A stretch of DNA of 64,000 nt from Fluviibacter phosphoraccumulans (GTDB taxonomy: Bacteria > Pseudomonadota > Gammaproteobacteria > Burkholderiales > Rhodocyclaceae): assembly GCF_016110345.1 (NCBI RefSeq), contig NZ_AP019011.1, forward strand, positions 310,001 to 374,000, written 5' to 3'. Of this stretch, positions 16,894-25,595 are shown piece after piece. Numbering within the stretch: position 1 is the stretch's first letter; every line of letters starts with the position of its first letter. A program made the position numbers and the translations under genes. Under the pieces are notes generated by a model. That model did not search any database. It saw only the letters and a list, made by a program, of their open reading frames with translations, and was not told the DNA's origin.

Positions 16894-18000
16894 ATGCAAA
16901 ATCTGCTCGACCTCGATATGGCCGGGCTGAAAGCCTGGTTGGCCCAGATCGGCGAAAAGCCTTTCCGGGCCAATCAGCTTTTACGCTGGATCTATCAGCG
17001 TGGCGAAACCGATTTTTCTGCCATGTCAGACCTTGCGCGCGTATTTCGCGAGCGGCTGCCGACCGTGGCGGAAATCCGTTTGCCAACGATTGTTTCCGAC
17101 AAGGTGTCGGATGATGGCACCCGTAAATTCCTGATGGATGTCGGCGCCAGCAATCTCATCGAAACCGTATTTATTCCCGAGACCGATCGCGGCACCTTGT
17201 GTATCTCGACGCAGGTCGGTTGTGCACTGGATTGCTCTTTTTGTTCCACGGGCAAGCAGGGTTTTAACCGGAACCTGACAACCGCCGAAATCATTGGGCA
17301 GCTCTGGTTGGCTAATCGGGCGCTGGGCTTTGATCCCGCGGGCGACCGGATTATTTCCAACGTAGTGATCATGGGCATGGGCGAACCGTTGGCCAACTTC
17401 GATGCGTTGATTCCGGCGTTGAATCTCATGCTCGACGATCATGCTTATGGCCTTTCGCGTCGTCGCGTGACGGTGTCGACCTCCGGTATCGTGCCCGCTA
17501 TGGACCGTTTGCGCGAAGCCTGTCCGACGGCGCTGGCGGTATCGTTGCACGCGCCGAACGATGCCTTGCGCGATGTGCTGGTGCCGATTAATCAAAAATA
17601 TCCGCTGGCTGAGCTTATGGCAGCCTGCAAGCGTTATCTGGAAAAAGCCCCGCGTGACTTTATTACTTTCGAGTACGTCATGCTGGAAGGGGTTAATGAC
17701 AGCCAGGCACAAGCCAAAGAGCTCGTGTCATTGGTTGCCAAAGCCAAATTCCGCTGTAAGTTCAACCTCATCCCTTTCAATCCGTTCCCGGGTAGCCCTT
17801 ATCGCCGTTCACCGCGAGATCGTATTTCGGCCTTTGCCAATATCCTGATTGGAGCTGGCTTTGTGACGACGACGCGTAAAACGCGGGGGGATGATATTGA
17901 TGCGGCTTGTGGGCAGCTTGCGGGCCAGGTACAAGATAAAACCAAGCGCACACAACCGATGCCGCCGGTGAAAACAGTCACAGTGCGGAGTGGCGTGTGA
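16894..18000 (+). CDS. rlmN: Dual-specificity RNA methyltransferase RlmN
   Basis: Radical SAM enzyme making 2-methyladenosine at 23S rRNA A2503 and tRNA A37. The 368 residues include the N-terminal RNA-binding region (FRANQLLRWIYQRGETDFSA), the radical SAM cluster motif CALDCSFCSTG (CxxxCxxC), the SAM-binding GMGEPLANFD, and the C-terminal conserved Cys in RKTRGDDIDAACGQLAGQ. Its TGA overlaps the pilF ATG. Confidence 0.96.
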   Translation: MQNLLDLDMAGLKAWLAQIGEKPFRANQLLRWIYQRGETDFSAMSDLARVFRERLPTVAEIRLPTIVSDKVSDDGTRKFLMDVGASNLIETVFIPETDRGTLCISTQVGCALDCSFCSTGKQGFNRNLTTAEIIGQLWLANRALGFDPAGDRIISNVVIMGMGEPLANFDALIPALNLMLDDHAYGLSRRRVTVSTSGIVPAMDRLREACPTALAVSLHAPNDALRDVLVPINQKYPLAELMAACKRYLEKAPRDFITFEYVMLEGVNDSQAQAKELVSLVAKAKFRCKFNLIPFNPFPGSPYRRSPRDRISAFANILIGAGFVTTTRKTRGDDIDAACGQLAGQVQDKTKRTQPMPPVKTVTVRSGV

Positions 18001-18584
18001 TGCGTGGTTTGATTTGCCGATGGCTTGTCGGTGCTACGCTCAGTGTGGTCCTGGCTGCGTGCGCGACCACCAGCAACCCAGCGCTCCCTAACGAAAGCAA
18101 GGCCGTTGCCAGTGATCCGCTGAGTCGTGCCCGTGTGCATACGGAACTAGCGGCCCTCTATTATCAGCAGGGTAGCATGAAGACCGCGCTCGACGAGTTG
18201 GCCACCGCCCGCAAGATCGATGCGCAATACGCGCCGGCTTACAGCATGCTGGGCCTCGTTTACATGCAGCTGGGTGAGCCAACGCAAGCTGAAAGTAATT
18301 TCCAGAGCGCCATTGCGCTAGCGCCCAACGACCCCGATATCCGTAATAACTACGGACTCTTTCTCTGCGAGACGCGCCAGTATCAAAAAGGGTTGGATCA
18401 ACTCAATCTGACCTTGTCTAATCCGCTTTACAACACGCCTGTGCGCGCACTGTTAAACGCAGAGCGCTGTGCGCAGTCGATGGGTGACAGCGCCCTGGCC
18501 AACACATATCGTCAGCGGGTAGCGCGCTATGGTGTGGGTTCAATACCGGCCAACACCGACGCCTATTCTTCAAAACTTCAGTAA
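18000..18584 (+). CDS. pilF: Type IV pilus biogenesis/stability lipoprotein PilF (PilW), TPR
   Basis: Outer-membrane lipoprotein of 194 residues with a signal peptide and lipobox (LSVVLAAC), then tandem TPR repeats (ARVHTELAALYYQQGSMKTALDEL; APAYSMLGLVYMQLGEPTQAE; PDIRNNYGLFLCETRQYQKG). PilF/PilW helps PilQ secretin assembly in type IV pilus systems. ATG 18000 overlaps the rlmN stop (TGATG); an upstream in-frame GTG at 17997 is not needed. The position between rlmN and rodZ is the standard proteobacterial location. Confidence 0.9.
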   Translation: MRGLICRWLVGATLSVVLAACATTSNPALPNESKAVASDPLSRARVHTELAALYYQQGSMKTALDELATARKIDAQYAPAYSMLGLVYMQLGEPTQAESNFQSAIALAPNDPDIRNNYGLFLCETRQYQKGLDQLNLTLSNPLYNTPVRALLNAERCAQSMGDSALANTYRQRVARYGVGSIPANTDAYSSKLQ

Positions 18585-18604
18585 CCGGTCTTCCGGAAAG
18601 CATC

Positions 18605-19483
18605 ATGTCAAACGAAATCAATCAGAAGCCACAAACCGAGCTGGATATATCAGGGGAAGTCGAACCTGAAGTTATGGGCGTTGCTGAACAGCCGTCGCTT
18701 GGGTCTAACCAACTGGCGGCAGCCCGCGAAGCCAAACGTCTGGCCGTCGGCGATGTCGCTTATACGCTTAAAGTCAGTAACAAAGTGATTGAAGCCCTCG
18801 AAGCCTCTGACTGGCAGTCTTTGCCGGGTCGGACTTTTGCCGTGGGTATTTTGCGCTCCTATGGTCGACTGCTGGATGTCTCAGTGGATGCGCTCATTGC
18901 AGAGATTCCTGGTGCCCCACCGGTCATGAAGAAGCATCTCACCCAGACCGATGCTTCAGCACGGAAGGCGTCGCCAACCGGGCGCCGTGATGGTGAGTCG
19001 AAGCGCCAGGAAAAGCGGATGCTGAAGACGGGCGTGCTGATGATTGTTCTGGCCATTATTTTGGCCTATGCCATACCGAGCGGCTTTCTGGGAGAGGCGT
19101 TCCAGAGCGTGCAGAGCCTGGCGGAGCGTTGGGTGCGCAAAGATGTTGTTCAGTCGCCGTTAGCAGAACCCGTTGTGCCACCAGCACCGACCGAGTCTGC
19201 GCCGGGTGCACCGACTGCCGAAGCCAGCGTCCAGGCGCCAACCAGCCCGGGGACGCTTGAATTGAAATTTGCTGCGCCGGCCTGGGTTGAGGTGCGTGAT
19301 CATACGGGCCGCATTATCTACTCGCAGCTCAATGCGGCTGGGACGACACAATTTATTACGGGCGCTGCGCCGCTGGATATATTGATTGGTAATGCGCGTC
19401 AGGTTCAGGCGCGCTGGCGTGATGAACCGTTGAAGCTCGATAAACTGACTGGCGATGATGTGGCGCGCCAGGTGCTTCGTTGA
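18605..19483 (+). CDS. rodZ: Cytoskeleton protein RodZ
   Basis: Cell-shape protein linking MreB to the elongation machinery. Order in the 292 residues: cytoplasmic helix-turn-helix (QLAAAREAKRLAVGDVAYTL ... DWQSLPGRTFAVGILRSYGRLL), a basic juxtamembrane segment (RRDGESKRQEKR), one membrane helix (GVLMIVLAIILAYAIPSGFL), a Pro/Ala-rich periplasmic linker, and a DUF4115 beta domain (LELKFAAPAWVEVRDHTGRI). ispG follows directly. Confidence 0.92.
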   Translation: MSNEINQKPQTELDISGEVEPEVMGVAEQPSLGSNQLAAAREAKRLAVGDVAYTLKVSNKVIEALEASDWQSLPGRTFAVGILRSYGRLLDVSVDALIAEIPGAPPVMKKHLTQTDASARKASPTGRRDGESKRQEKRMLKTGVLMIVLAIILAYAIPSGFLGEAFQSVQSLAERWVRKDVVQSPLAEPVVPPAPTESAPGAPTAEASVQAPTSPGTLELKFAAPAWVEVRDHTGRIIYSQLNAAGTTQFITGAAPLDILIGNARQVQARWRDEPLKLDKLTGDDVARQVLR

Positions 19484-19497
19484 TTGAACGAGACGAC

Positions 19498-20718
19498 ATG
19501 ACGCTACAACGCAAACTGACGCGAACTGTTTCCATTGGACCTGTTGCCATGGGCGGTGGGGCGCCTGTGGTCGTGCAGGCCATGACCAATACCGATACGG
19601 CGGATGTGCTCAAAACAGCGATTCAGGTCGCTGAATTAGCACGTGCCGGTGCTGAGATGGTGCGTATTACGGTGAATTCTCCGGAGGCGGCTGCAGCAGT
19701 CCCCGAGATTCGAGATCAGTTGTTGCGTATGGATGTTGATGTGCCTTTGATCGGTGATTTTCACTACAACGGACATCGTCTGCTCACCGACTATCCGGCG
19801 TGTGCTGAAGCGCTTGCCAAGTTCCGGATCAATCCGGGCAACGTCGGGTTCGGCAAAAAGAAAGACGAGCAGTTCGCGCAAATGATTGAACTGGCCGTGC
19901 GCTACAACAAGCCAGTACGCATTGGCGTTAACTGGGGTAGCTTGGATCAGTCCGTGCTGGCACGGGTGATGGATGCCAATGCCACCGCGGCCAATCCGCG
20001 CTCTGCCAACGAAGTCATGCGTGAAGCGCTGATTCTGTCGGCGCTGGAATCCGCCGCACTGGCGGAAAGCATCGGCCTGCCCGGTGATCGTATTGTGCTG
20101 TCGTGCAAGGTTTCCAGCGTCCAGGATCTGATCGCGGTTTACCGGGATCTCTCGGCGCGCTGCGATTATCCCTTGCACTTGGGGTTGACCGAAGCCGGTA
20201 TGGGCTCCAAGGGCATTGTTGCCTCAACGGCCGCAATGGCGGTGCTCCTGCAAGAAGGTATTGGCGATACGATTCGTGTCTCATTGACGCCAGAACCGAA
20301 TGGTTCCCGGTCACTGGAAGTGCAGGTGGCGCAGGAATTGCTGCAGACCATGGGGTTGCGTGCCTTTACGCCACTGGTCACGGCTTGTCCCGGCTGTGGC
20401 CGCACGACCAGCGTCTTTTTCCAGGAACTGGCCTCTGAAGTGCAGAACTATGTGCGCGCCGCCATGCCGCAATGGCGTGATCAGTACGATGGCGTGGAGA
20501 ACATGACCCTGGCCGTCATGGGCTGTATCGTTAATGGCCCGGGTGAAAGCAAGCACGCCAACATCGGCATCTCCTTGCCGGGAACGGGCGAAGTGCCAGC
20601 CGCACCGGTGTTTGAAGATGGCGTCAAAACGGTCACGCTGCGCGGCGACAACATCGCCAACGAATTCAAAGACATTATTGATCGGTACGTGGCGCGCACG
20701 TACCAACGGAAAGCCTGA
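19498..20718 (+). CDS. ispG: 4-hydroxy-3-methylbut-2-en-1-yl diphosphate synthase
   Basis: 4Fe-4S enzyme of the MEP isoprenoid pathway, 406 residues. The TIM-barrel half starts VSIGPVAMGGGAPVVVQAMT and includes IGDFHYNGHRLL and the RINPGNVGF segment; the C-terminal half holds the cluster cysteines in ACPGCGRTT and MGCIVNGPGE. ATG 19498 is preferred to a TTG at 19480 that would overlap rodZ. hisS starts 2 nt after the stop. Confidence 0.95.
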   Translation: MTLQRKLTRTVSIGPVAMGGGAPVVVQAMTNTDTADVLKTAIQVAELARAGAEMVRITVNSPEAAAAVPEIRDQLLRMDVDVPLIGDFHYNGHRLLTDYPACAEALAKFRINPGNVGFGKKKDEQFAQMIELAVRYNKPVRIGVNWGSLDQSVLARVMDANATAANPRSANEVMREALILSALESAALAESIGLPGDRIVLSCKVSSVQDLIAVYRDLSARCDYPLHLGLTEAGMGSKGIVASTAAMAVLLQEGIGDTIRVSLTPEPNGSRSLEVQVAQELLQTMGLRAFTPLVTACPGCGRTTSVFFQELASEVQNYVRAAMPQWRDQYDGVENMTLAVMGCIVNGPGESKHANIGISLPGTGEVPAAPVFEDGVKTVTLRGDNIANEFKDIIDRYVARTYQRKA

Positions 20719-20720
20719 GT

Positions 20721-22037
20721 ATGAGTCACCGTTTGCAAGCCGTTCGCGGCATGAACGACATCCTGCCTGATGAGGCGGAATCCTGGGAATGGCTGGAAGA
20801 GGCCCTGCGGGCCTGGCTGAAGAGTTACGGCTACCGCCCGATTCGCATGCCCATCGTGGAGCCCACACCGTTATTCAAGCGGGCGATTGGTGAAGTCACT
20901 GATATCGTCGAAAAGGAAATGTACTCCTTTGTGGATAGCCTGAATGGCGAACCGCTGACCTTGCGCCCCGAAGGCACGGCGGGTTGTGTGCGAGCAGTCA
21001 TTCAGCACAATGTCGCTGCCGAGCGTCCGCAACGCCTTTATTACTCGGGGCAGATGTTCCGTCACGAGCGTCCGCAGAAGGGGCGCTATCGTCAGTTTCA
21101 TCAGGTCGGTGTCGAAGCCTTTGGCTTTACCGGACCAGATGTGGATGCCGAGCAGATTCTGATGGGGGCGCGCCTTTGGCAGGAACTGGGCCTGGATAAT
21201 ATCCGCCTGGAAATGAATAGTCTGGGGCAGCCGGAAGAGCGTGCGTCGCATCGTGCGGCGTTGATTGGCTATTTAGAAGCGCACCAGGATCAACTGGATG
21301 AAGACGCGCTGCGTCGATTGCATAGTAATCCGCTGCGGATTCTCGATACCAAAAACCCGGCCATGCATGACTTGGTGAACAATGCGCCACGGCTCATGGA
21401 CTACCTGGGGGCTGAGTCGCTCGCGCACTTCGAGCGTGTGCAGTCATTGGTGCGTCATGCGGGTGTGTCGTTCACGGTAAATCCGCGGCTGGTACGCGGG
21501 TTGGACTACTACAATCTGACGGTGTTTGAGTGGGTCACTGATGCCCTGGGTGCCCAAGGTACCGTCTGTGCCGGTGGCCGTTACGATGGCCTCGTTGAGC
21601 AATTAGGTGGTAAGCCGACGCCAGCCTGTGGTTTTGCCTTGGGTGTTGAGCGTTTATTGGCGTTGCTTGAAGATTCGGGCAACCTGCCGCAAGCTGAATC
21701 ACCCGACGTCTACATTATTCACCAGGGGGATACGGCCTCCGATCTGGCGCTCCGCGTTGCGGAAAGCCTGCGTGACACAGGTTTGGATGTTGTGTACCAC
21801 TGCGGTGGCGGCAGCTTCAAGTCGCAAATGAAGCGCGCCGACAGCTCGGGTGCCCCATTGGCCGTGATTATAGGAGACGACGAAGTCGCCAGCGGTCAGG
21901 TGACGGTTAAAACAATGCGACAGAAGGATTGGGTTGAAGGCGATGCAGCAAATAATCAGGTACGTGTCGCCCTGGATGATCTTGCGGAGCACATCATGTC
22001 ACAATGGACCGAAAACGATCTCGGTCTGGGCCTCTGA
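20721..22037 (+). CDS. hisS: Histidine-tRNA ligase
   Basis: Class II aminoacyl-tRNA synthetase of 438 residues. Motif 1 region (YGYRPIRMPIVEPTPLF), motif 2 (LYYSGQMFRHERPQKGRYRQFHQVGVEAFG), the histidine-specific motifs (LVRGLDYYNLTVFEW and AGGRYDGLVEQLGG), motif 3 (ACGFALGVERLL), and a C-terminal anticodon-binding domain are all visible. The same window also carries the catalytically inactive relative hisZ at 29268. Confidence 0.97.
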   Translation: MSHRLQAVRGMNDILPDEAESWEWLEEALRAWLKSYGYRPIRMPIVEPTPLFKRAIGEVTDIVEKEMYSFVDSLNGEPLTLRPEGTAGCVRAVIQHNVAAERPQRLYYSGQMFRHERPQKGRYRQFHQVGVEAFGFTGPDVDAEQILMGARLWQELGLDNIRLEMNSLGQPEERASHRAALIGYLEAHQDQLDEDALRRLHSNPLRILDTKNPAMHDLVNNAPRLMDYLGAESLAHFERVQSLVRHAGVSFTVNPRLVRGLDYYNLTVFEWVTDALGAQGTVCAGGRYDGLVEQLGGKPTPACGFALGVERLLALLEDSGNLPQAESPDVYIIHQGDTASDLALRVAESLRDTGLDVVYHCGGGSFKSQMKRADSSGAPLAVIIGDDEVASGQVTVKTMRQKDWVEGDAANNQVRVALDDLAEHIMSQWTENDLGLGL

Positions 22038-22067
22038 GCTCACTGAACACGAATAGGAAGAACGGAA

Positions 22068-22760
22068 ATGGCTGTTTACGATCTTGAAGAGCAGGAACAG
22101 ATAGCGGCGTTGCGCAGCTGGTGGAAGCAATACGGTGGCTGGGCAACGGGCGTGTTGCTGATGGTCGCGTTGGCCTGCCTGGGTTGGTATGGCTGGCAAA
22201 GTTATCTGAAAACGCAGAATGCCGAGGCGAGCCGTGTATTCCTGGTGTTGCAGCAAGCCAGCGCCCAACAAGATACGGGCCGCGTGAAGCAAGCCGCCGG
22301 GGAGTTGGTCAACCAGTATCCGCGTAGCCAGTTCGCTGCACTGGGCGCATTGCTGGCCGCCACGACACTGGAAGCGGCGGGTGATGCAAAAAGTGCTGAA
22401 GCGCAACTTAGCTGGGTGGCCGATAACGGCAAAGATGCTGTGCGCGGCGTTGCCCGTTTGCGCTTGGCGGGCGTGCAGATGGACGAGAAAGACTACGACG
22501 CCGCGCTCAAGACGCTATCGGAATCGGCCCCACCAGGATTTGCTGCGCGCTTTGATGCCGCGCGGGGGGATGTCTATGTGGCTCAGGGTAAATTACCAGA
22601 AGCGCGTGCCAGCTATGACGCGGCGCTCAAAAACCTGGATGGCAACGCTAAAGACGTGACAGCCAATTCGGAGTTTGCCGGTAGCGAACCCGGTCAGTTA
22701 CTCCGCCGCCTCGTCGTTGAAAAGCGCGATGCGCTAACGACGGTTGCGGCAGGGAAGTAA
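22068..22760 (+). CDS. yfgM: YfgM family tetratricopeptide protein (periplasmic chaperone associated)
   Basis: Inner-membrane protein of 230 residues: a short cytoplasmic start (AVYDLEEQEQIAALRSWWKQYG), one membrane helix (WATGVLLMVALACLGWYGW), then a TPR-like periplasmic domain. YfgM associates with the SecYEG translocon and PpiD in Escherichia coli. Always found between hisS and bamB in this arrangement. Confidence 0.9.
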   Translation: MAVYDLEEQEQIAALRSWWKQYGGWATGVLLMVALACLGWYGWQSYLKTQNAEASRVFLVLQQASAQQDTGRVKQAAGELVNQYPRSQFAALGALLAATTLEAAGDAKSAEAQLSWVADNGKDAVRGVARLRLAGVQMDEKDYDAALKTLSESAPPGFAARFDAARGDVYVAQGKLPEARASYDAALKNLDGNAKDVTANSEFAGSEPGQLLRRLVVEKRDALTTVAAGK

Positions 22761-22764
22761 GGCT

Positions 22765-23916
22765 ATGACACGAATCCAGCGGTCACGTCGGATGCCATCT
22801 GTAGTTTTGGGCGGCTTATTAGCGCTGACTTTGGCGGGTTGTGGTTTGTTTGGGAGCTCCAAACCCAAGCCTACCCCGCTGACGCCCATTGTTGAGCGCG
22901 TGGGTGTGCGCCAGGATTGGCAAACGAGCATCGGTAAAGCGGGCAATTTTACTTTTTTGCCGGCCAGTGGTGGTCCGGTGGTTCTTGCGGCGGCGCTCGA
23001 TGGTACCGTTGTTCGCCTGGATAATGGCAAAGAAGTCTGGCGGACCAGTGCTGGACAGAAACTCTCCGCAGGTACGGCCAGTGATGGACGCTTGGTGGTG
23101 GTGGGCACTTACAAAGGGGAAGTGCTGACCTTTGATTTTGAAACAGGCAAACCGGTTTGGAATACCAATGTGAAGGGTGAGCTTGTTGCGCCGCCAGCCA
23201 TCACGGAAGGCCTCGTTATCGTTCGTACGAGTGATAACCGCGTGATTGCGCTGGATGCGGCAGATGGCAAACAGCGCTGGAACTATCAGCGCAGCAACCC
23301 GCCGCTGGCCGTGCGCTCGGTGGCACCACCATTGCCCTTCGGCCCATTTGTATTGGTGGGCATGCCGGGCGGCAAGATTTATGCGCTCTCGCTGCAGAAT
23401 GGCGCACCGGCCTGGGAGGGCACGGTGTCAGTACCACGTGGTGCGACCGAGCTGGATCGTGTCTCTGATGTGGTAACGGTACCTGCTGTTCAGGGTCCGC
23501 TGATGTGTGCTGTGGCCTTCCAGGGCCGTGCGGCCTGTTTCGACATGCAGGGCGGCAGTCAGATCTGGTCGAAAGAAGTCTCGTCAGTTGCGGGCATCAC
23601 GATGGATGACCGTCGTGTCTTTATTCCCGATGAGCAGGGCGTGGTGCACGCTTTTGATCGGAGCACGGGCGCGTCGGTCTGGCGCCAGGACAAGCTCAAG
23701 TATCGCAATGTTTCAGCACCCGTGGCACTGCCCATGGGGCTGGTGGTCGGTGATGGCGAGGGATTTCTACATGTCCTCGACCGTGATACCGGAGAATTTA
23801 TCAGCCGAATGAATGTGGGCGGCGGTGGCGTTATGTCCATCCTGCCAGCGCTCGGCCCTAACACTGTCCTCCTCCAGACCCGAGGCGGATCACTGATGGC
23901 GGTAACGTTGCAATGA
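22765..23916 (+). CDS. bamB: Outer membrane assembly lipoprotein BamB
   Basis: Beta-propeller lipoprotein of the BAM complex that inserts outer-membrane proteins. The 383-residue product has a lipobox (LALTLAGC) and repeated PQQ-like blades (DNGKEVWRTSAGQKLSAG; FETGKPVWNTNVKGELVAPP; ADGKQRWNYQR; STGASVWRQDKL). ATG 22765 gives a proper signal peptide; the upstream frame from 22744 runs back into yfgM. The stop overlaps the der start (ATGA). Confidence 0.95.
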   Translation: MTRIQRSRRMPSVVLGGLLALTLAGCGLFGSSKPKPTPLTPIVERVGVRQDWQTSIGKAGNFTFLPASGGPVVLAAALDGTVVRLDNGKEVWRTSAGQKLSAGTASDGRLVVVGTYKGEVLTFDFETGKPVWNTNVKGELVAPPAITEGLVIVRTSDNRVIALDAADGKQRWNYQRSNPPLAVRSVAPPLPFGPFVLVGMPGGKIYALSLQNGAPAWEGTVSVPRGATELDRVSDVVTVPAVQGPLMCAVAFQGRAACFDMQGGSQIWSKEVSSVAGITMDDRRVFIPDEQGVVHAFDRSTGASVWRQDKLKYRNVSAPVALPMGLVVGDGEGFLHVLDRDTGEFISRMNVGGGGVMSILPALGPNTVLLQTRGGSLMAVTLQ

Positions 23917-25238
23917 AACCTACAATCGCCCTGGTTGGCCGTGCCAACGTTGGCAAATCGACACTCTTTAATCGGCTGACCCGCTCGCGGGACGCTATTG
24001 TTGCCGACATGCCCGGCCTGACGCGTGATCGTCATTATGGTCACGGCAAGATGGGGCACAAGGGCTTTTTAGCCATCGATACGGGTGGTTTTGAACCGAA
24101 GTCACGCGAAGGTATCACGCAGGAAATGGCGCGCCAGACGGTGCAGGCCATTCACGAAGCTGATCGCATTATTTTTGTCGTTGATGGCCGCGAAGGTATT
24201 ACGCCATTAGACAAGGATATTGCGCAGCTGCTGCGCCGTATCGACCGCCCCGTTTTGGTGGCTGTGAATAAAGTCGAGGGCATGGATCGGGGCGTCGTTT
24301 CTGCAGAGTTCCATGAACTGGGCCTGGGAGAACCGCATGCGATTTCAGCCGCCCATGGCGAAGGCGTGCGTAGTCTGATTGATGAAGCGCTCGCAGCGTT
24401 TCCTGAGGATCCCGAAGACGACGAAAACGCGGAACGAATCCCGCGGGTCGCCATTGCCGGACGGCCGAATGTGGGCAAATCCACGCTGATCAATGCGCTG
24501 CTCGGAGAAGAGCGGGTCATTGCGTTTGACCAACCGGGGACCACGCGTGACGCCATTGAAATTGAATTTGAGCGCGGCGATAAAAAATATCAGCTGATTG
24601 ATACGGCCGGGGTCCGCCGCAAAGGCCGCGTTTTTGAAGCGATCGAAAAGTTTTCGGTCATCAAGACCTTGCAGGCCATTGAAGCCGCTAACGTCGTCAT
24701 CCTGGTGCTCGATGCGCAACAGGATGTCGCCGACCAAGATGCCCACCTGGCAGGCTTTATCAAAGAATCCGGACGGGCGCTGGTTGTGGCGATCAACAAG
24801 TGGGATGGGATGGATGCGTACGATCGAGAGCAGTGCAAGATCGCCATTGAACGCCGCTTTAAGTTCCTCGACTTTGCCAGCTTCCATTACATCTCTGCCA
24901 AAGAAGGTAAAGGGCTGGATGCCGTGATGCGTTCAGTCGATAGGGCCTATGCGGCCGCCATGGCCAAGCTGCCAACCCCGCAACTGACGCGGGTGCTGAT
25001 CGATGCGGTTGAGCGTCAGACACCACCCCGGCATGGTATTTTCCGGCCGAAGCCCCGTTATGCGCACCAGGGGGGTATGAACCCACCGTTGATCGTTATT
25101 CACGGCAACGCCTTGAACCACATCCCGGACAGCTACAAACGCTTCCTCGAACACTGTTTCCGAGACCATTTCAACTTGCAAGGCACGCCATTGCGCGTGC
25201 AGTTCAATGTATCGCATAACCCTTACGCTGACGATTGA
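23913..25238 (+). CDS. der: Ribosome biogenesis GTPase Der
   Basis: Double-GTPase (EngA) required for 50S subunit maturation, 441 residues. Two full G domains are present: GRANVGKSTLFNRL ... DTGG ... NKVE and GRPNVGKSTLINALL ... DTAGVRRKGR ... NKWD, followed by the KH-like domain (PRYAHQGGMNPPLIVIHG). Translationally coupled to bamB by ATGA overlap. Confidence 0.97.
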   Translation: MKPTIALVGRANVGKSTLFNRLTRSRDAIVADMPGLTRDRHYGHGKMGHKGFLAIDTGGFEPKSREGITQEMARQTVQAIHEADRIIFVVDGREGITPLDKDIAQLLRRIDRPVLVAVNKVEGMDRGVVSAEFHELGLGEPHAISAAHGEGVRSLIDEALAAFPEDPEDDENAERIPRVAIAGRPNVGKSTLINALLGEERVIAFDQPGTTRDAIEIEFERGDKKYQLIDTAGVRRKGRVFEAIEKFSVIKTLQAIEAANVVILVLDAQQDVADQDAHLAGFIKESGRALVVAINKWDGMDAYDREQCKIAIERRFKFLDFASFHYISAKEGKGLDAVMRSVDRAYAAAMAKLPTPQLTRVLIDAVERQTPPRHGIFRPKPRYAHQGGMNPPLIVIHGNALNHIPDSYKRFLEHCFRDHFNLQGTPLRVQFNVSHNPYADD

Positions 25239-25247
25239 TTGCCGACG

Positions 25248-25290
25248 ATGCGCAAAATGCTTTGCGCATTCATGGTTTTTGCTTTAAATT
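25248..25290 (+). promoter_or_regulatory. Hairpin and candidate promoter between der and hfq
   Basis: ATGCGCAAA / TTTGCGCAT form a perfect 9-bp stem with an ATGC loop (25248-25269), followed by a GGTTTTT run, so it may end part of the der transcript. TTGCGC (25262-25267) and TAAATT (25285-25290) are 17 nt apart and could be a weak hfq promoter overlapping the right arm. Both roles are inferred. Confidence 0.4.
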
Positions 25291-25358
25291 GAATCCATCA
25301 AGCGCTTACACAGCCTCCTATCCCCCCGCAATAATCAGAAGAAAGCGGAGTTATAACA

Positions 25359-25595
25359 ATGACAAATAAGGGCCAGTTGCTGCAGGATCCCTTCCTCAAC
25401 GCGTTGCGTCGTGAACATGTGCCGGTTTCGATCTATCTGGTCAACGGCATCAAACTTCAGGGGCAGATCGAATCATTTGATCAATATGTAGTGCTCTTGC
25501 GTAATACCGTCACCCAGATGGTCTATAAGCATGCCATTTCGACGGTAGTGCCAGCACGCGCGGTCAACTTCAGTCAGGATCCGCCAGAGGCATGA
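25359..25595 (+). CDS. hfq: RNA chaperone Hfq
   Basis: Hexameric Sm-like RNA chaperone that pairs small RNAs with mRNAs. 78 residues. Sm1 motif (VPVSIYLVNGIKLQGQIESFDQYVVLL) and the Sm2 signature (YKHAISTVVPAR) with Q8, Y56, K57 and H58 are intact. The C-terminal tail is very short (VNFSQDPPEA), as in many betaproteobacteria, compared with the long tail in enterobacteria. The stop overlaps the hflX start. Confidence 0.97.
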   Translation: MTNKGQLLQDPFLNALRREHVPVSIYLVNGIKLQGQIESFDQYVVLLRNTVTQMVYKHAISTVVPARAVNFSQDPPEA

